Shown here piece by piece: positions 61,661-64,000 of a DNA stretch of 64,000 bases. The translations under genes and the position numbers were made by a program. Positions within the stretch are counted from its first letter, which is position 1. The number at the start of each line of letters is the position of its first letter. Source of the DNA: an uncultured Pelagibacteraceae bacterium (GTDB lineage Bacteria > Pseudomonadota > Alphaproteobacteria > Pelagibacterales > Pelagibacteraceae); assembly GCA_902539745.1 (NCBI GenBank), contig CACBKA010000001.1, positions 1 to 64,000 on the forward strand, given 5' to 3'. A model generated the notes under the pieces. It searched no databases and was not told the DNA's origin. It saw nothing but the letters and a program-made list of their open reading frames with translations.

Positions 61661-62611
61661 CTATCTAATTTTAATAACTTTTTTACTTGATAAAGATTTA
61701 TATGCAGCGTTAGCAAGAAGAAGAGCTTTTTCCCCGTCAATAAATGAAGCTCTAGGTTTTTTATTTTTATTAGCAAGATTTACAAGACCTTGAAGTTGTA
61801 ATTTATAAGCTGTTTTATATCTATCAATAAAAAAATTATATTTCTTTTTATTTTCAGATATTAAACATCCCTTACTACCAAAAACTTCAATTCTTTGATC
61901 ATAACCATATTTGTAATGTCGTGAGTTATTAATTGTACAAATTACTCCAGTTTTTGATTTAAGAACACAAGTTGCTAATTCGTAATCTTTAATATCATTA
62001 AATTTTTTACTCGAAATATTTGACGCTGTTGCAAAGATTTCTTTTATTTCATCATTACCTAGATAAAAACGAACCATATCAAAATCATGTATTGTCATGT
62101 CTCTAAAAATTCCACCTGAACTTTTTAAATACTTAAAAGATGGAGGAGCTGGATCTCTACTTGTAATAATAATTTTCTCTAATTTTCCAATTTTTCCCGA
62201 TAATAATGATCTTTTTAAAGCATAATGACCTGGATCATATCGTCTATTAAAACCTAGCTGAATTTTTGGTTTATATTTTTTTATATATTTTTTGCATTTT
62301 ATAACTTTATTAATATTTAAATCTAAAGGTTTTTCGCAAAAAACTATCTTCTTACTTTTCACTGACTTGGTTATTAACGGTATATGTGTAGAGGTTGTTG
62401 AAGATATAAAAATTATATCTATTGATTTATCTGAAAAAGCTTTTGATGAATTTTTTAAATTAATACATTTAAGTTTTTTTGAATAAATTTTAGAGATTTT
62501 TTGATTTATATCGTACACATACTTAAGCTTTAGTTTAGAATTTAATACAATATTTTTTGCATGCATCACCCCTATTCTACCTAAGCCAAATAATGCAACA
62601 TTTTTTTTCAT
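61661..62611 (-). CDS. iolG: myo-Inositol 2-dehydrogenase
   Basis: A 316-residue Gfo/Idh enzyme oxidising myo-inositol to 2-keto-myo-inositol (scyllo-inosose). IolG-specific segments are present: GFNRRYDPGHYALK, IITSRDPAPPSFKYLKSSGGIFRDMTIHDFDMVRFYLG, and NSRHYKYGYDQRIEVFGSKG; FCEKPLDL is the EKP motif and GLGRIGVMHAKN the nucleotide loop. It is the first gene of the minus-strand transport unit and is divergent from iolE with a 63-bp gap. Confidence 0.94.
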   Translation of the reverse strand: MKKNVALFGLGRIGVMHAKNIVLNSKLKLKYVYDINQKISKIYSKKLKCINLKNSSKAFSDKSIDIIFISSTTSTHIPLITKSVKSKKIVFCEKPLDLNINKVIKCKKYIKKYKPKIQLGFNRRYDPGHYALKRSLLSGKIGKLEKIIITSRDPAPPSFKYLKSSGGIFRDMTIHDFDMVRFYLGNDEIKEIFATASNISSKKFNDIKDYELATCVLKSKTGVICTINNSRHYKYGYDQRIEVFGSKGCLISENKKKYNFFIDRYKTAYKLQLQGLVNLANKNKKPRASFIDGEKALLLANAAYKSLSSKKVIKIR

Positions 62612-62674
62612 GAAGTAATCACTTTTTTGTTTAAACTGACGATCTAAACCTTTATTCTAACAAATTAAAAAAAT

Positions 62675-63574
62675 ATGTCAGTAAAATTAGGAATAGCACC
62701 AATAGCGTGGAGTAATGATGATATGCCAGAATTAGGCGGCGATACATCTTTAGAAACTTGTTTGTCTGAAGCTAGAGAAGCTGGATTTACTGGAATTGAG
62801 TCTGGAGGGAAATTTCCTAAAACCTCAAAAGAATTATTACCCATATTAAATAAATACAATATTAATTTATGTTCTGGTTGGTATGGCGCAAATCTATTAA
62901 AAAGGACTGTTAAAGATGAAATGGAAAATATTAGAACTCAATTAGATTTATTTAAAGATTGCAATGCACCTTGCATAGTTTTTGCCGAGGTCACTAATTC
63001 AATACAAGCCGATGAGTCAAAACCTTTATCAAAAAGACCAAAATTAGATAAAGATGATTGGAAAAAATTCTGTGAAAAAATTAATGAAGTTGGAAAAAGA
63101 TTAGAAGGTGAAAATATGCCATTAGCCTATCATCATCACATGGGAACTGTAATACAGTCACATGAAGATACTGAAAGGCTGATGAATGAAACAAACGATA
63201 CAGTAAAATTAACTATAGATACTGGTCATATGTTATTTGCTGGTGGTAATTCTTTGAAGATTATAAGAGATTTTAAGGAGAAAATCGCACACGTTCATTG
63301 CAAAGATATGAGAGAGAAAGTTTTAAAAAAATCATTATCTGAGGATTTAAGTTTTAGACATGCTTTTTTAGAGGGTGCTTTTACTGTTCCTGGAGATGGA
63401 TGTATAAATTATAGACCTATTTTTAATGAACTTGTGAAGAACAACTATCAAGGTTGGCTTGTCGTTGAAGCAGAGCAGGATCCAAAAAAAGCAAATCCAT
63501 TTGAATATGCTAAAATTGGTTTTAATTACCTTAAAAAAACCTTAAGTGAATGTGGTTTGAAAATAATAACTTAA
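62675..63574 (+). CDS. iolE: myo-Inosose-2 dehydratase
   Basis: A 299-residue TIM-barrel dehydratase converting 2-keto-myo-inositol to 3D-(3,5/4)-trihydroxycyclohexane-1,2-dione, the substrate of IolD. LGIAPIAWSNDDMPELGGDTSLETCLSEAREAGFTGIESGGKFP, LAYHHHMGTVIQSHEDTERLM, TIDTGHMLFAGG and the C-terminal EGAFTVPGDGCINYRPIF and VVEAEQDP are IolE signatures and include the metal ligands. Length is typical. It is divergent from iolG and convergent with tgt. Confidence 0.95.
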   Translation: MSVKLGIAPIAWSNDDMPELGGDTSLETCLSEAREAGFTGIESGGKFPKTSKELLPILNKYNINLCSGWYGANLLKRTVKDEMENIRTQLDLFKDCNAPCIVFAEVTNSIQADESKPLSKRPKLDKDDWKKFCEKINEVGKRLEGENMPLAYHHHMGTVIQSHEDTERLMNETNDTVKLTIDTGHMLFAGGNSLKIIRDFKEKIAHVHCKDMREKVLKKSLSEDLSFRHAFLEGAFTVPGDGCINYRPIFNELVKNNYQGWLVVEAEQDPKKANPFEYAKIGFNYLKKTLSECGLKIIT

Positions 63575-63576
63575 AT

Positions 63577-64000
63577 CTAATTAAATTTAAAAATATATTC
63601 TTTATAAAAATCATCGAAAGTACCATCTTTTATTGAGGTTCTAATTTTATTCATAAATTCTTGGTAAAAGTTTATATTATGTAAAGAGATTAACATGGAC
63701 GCTAATATTTCATTGGTATTAATTAAATGATTTAGATAGCTTTTTGAATATTTATTTAAACTTCTCAAATTTGTATTCTCATCTAGTGGCTTCAAGTCTT
63801 TTTTATATTTTGAATTTCTTATGTTTACTTTTCCATCCCAAGTAAAAGCAAGACCAGTTCTCCCTGATCTGGTTGGTAAAACACAATCAAACATATCTAT
63901 ACCAGATTTAACAGCACCTAATAAATCTGATGGCGTTCCAACACCCATGAGGTATCTCGGTTTGTTTTTTGGCATTTTATTTGTAATATTATCTAGAACC
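63577..64000 (-). CDS. tgt: Queuine tRNA-ribosyltransferase, C-terminal part (partial)
   Basis: The minus-strand frame runs from the window edge to a stop at 63577. It contains KPRYLMGVGTPSDLLGAVKSGIDMFDCVLPTRSGRTGLAF (family: DMFDCVxPTRxaRnG) and the C-terminal helices YLNHLINTNEILASMLISLHNINFYQEFM. The frame continues upstream of an internal ATG (63975) with VLDNITNK, so the gene extends beyond 64000. The zinc-site cysteines, usually CxCxxC in the family after TRSGRTG, are not found in this stretch. Tgt inserts the queuosine precursor at the wobble base. Confidence 0.9.
   Translation of the reverse strand, partial: VLDNITNKMPKNKPRYLMGVGTPSDLLGAVKSGIDMFDCVLPTRSGRTGLAFTWDGKVNIRNSKYKKDLKPLDENTNLRSLNKYSKSYLNHLINTNEILASMLISLHNINFYQEFMNKIRTSIKDGTFDDFYKEYIFKFN

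Overview
The window is a strongly AT-rich, densely packed bacterial segment. Gene content and order point to an alphaproteobacterium of the SAR11 group (Pelagibacterales): a glyA-nrdR-rib-nusB run, a K+-independent H+-pyrophosphatase, mltB-rlpA-dacA-tmk-holB-metG-tatD, a DMSP demethylase (DmdA), very short intergenic gaps and many 4-bp or similar gene overlaps. This assignment is inferred from the encoded proteins and gene order; no rRNA is present to confirm it.

Layout. 1-5516: 3' end of rpiB, then a co-directional run glyA, nrdR, ribD, ribE, ribBA, ribH, nusB. 5575-13025: H+-pyrophosphatase, bamE (minus), a cytochrome bc1 chaperone, rpmF-plsX-IHF-merR-rpmG, chorismate mutase (minus), heme A synthase and rplM-rpsI. 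13068-18639: argC, a small lipoprotein, hom, glpX, recJ and tRNA-Glu. 18603-25575: O-antigen-ligase-like protein, a 2-hydroxyacid dehydrogenase, a pilin-like orphan, tRNA-Lys, an M48 metallopeptidase, a DUF502 protein, recG, sdhE and tRNA-Ser. 25678-34945: the mltB to MBL-hydrolase operon, then glutathione peroxidase and nhaA on the minus strand. 35030-45724: tRNA-Pro followed by what looks like a DMSP demethylation operon: a bifunctional beta-oxidation protein, DmdC-like, DmdB-like, an alpha/beta hydrolase, a Gfo/Idh oxidoreductase, DmdA, an NDUFS4-like protein, an SbmA/BacA-like protein and an AEC transporter.

45725-52465 is the accessory part. It has the only large gene-poor gap (about 420 bp), a cupin-like protein, a tyrosine recombinase and a minus-strand surface-glycan block: GT11 fucosyltransferase, GIY-YIG protein, DegT aminotransferase, hexapeptide acetyltransferase and a tandem glycosyltransferase. 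52471-63574 is a myo-inositol-type catabolic cluster (iolD, iolG, iolE, a second Gfo/Idh enzyme, a sugar ABC transporter, a ROK kinase, an HpaI-type aldolase and an aldehyde dehydrogenase). It lacks iolB, iolC and iolJ in this window. The window ends inside tgt.

The points most worth a second look are the non-canonical inositol cluster, the DMSP operon placed 4 nt behind a tRNA, erosion of catalytic or metal residues in riboflavin-pathway enzymes (RibBA and RibH), and the integrase-linked surface-glycan island. No CRISPR array, rRNA operon or recognisable insertion sequence was seen.
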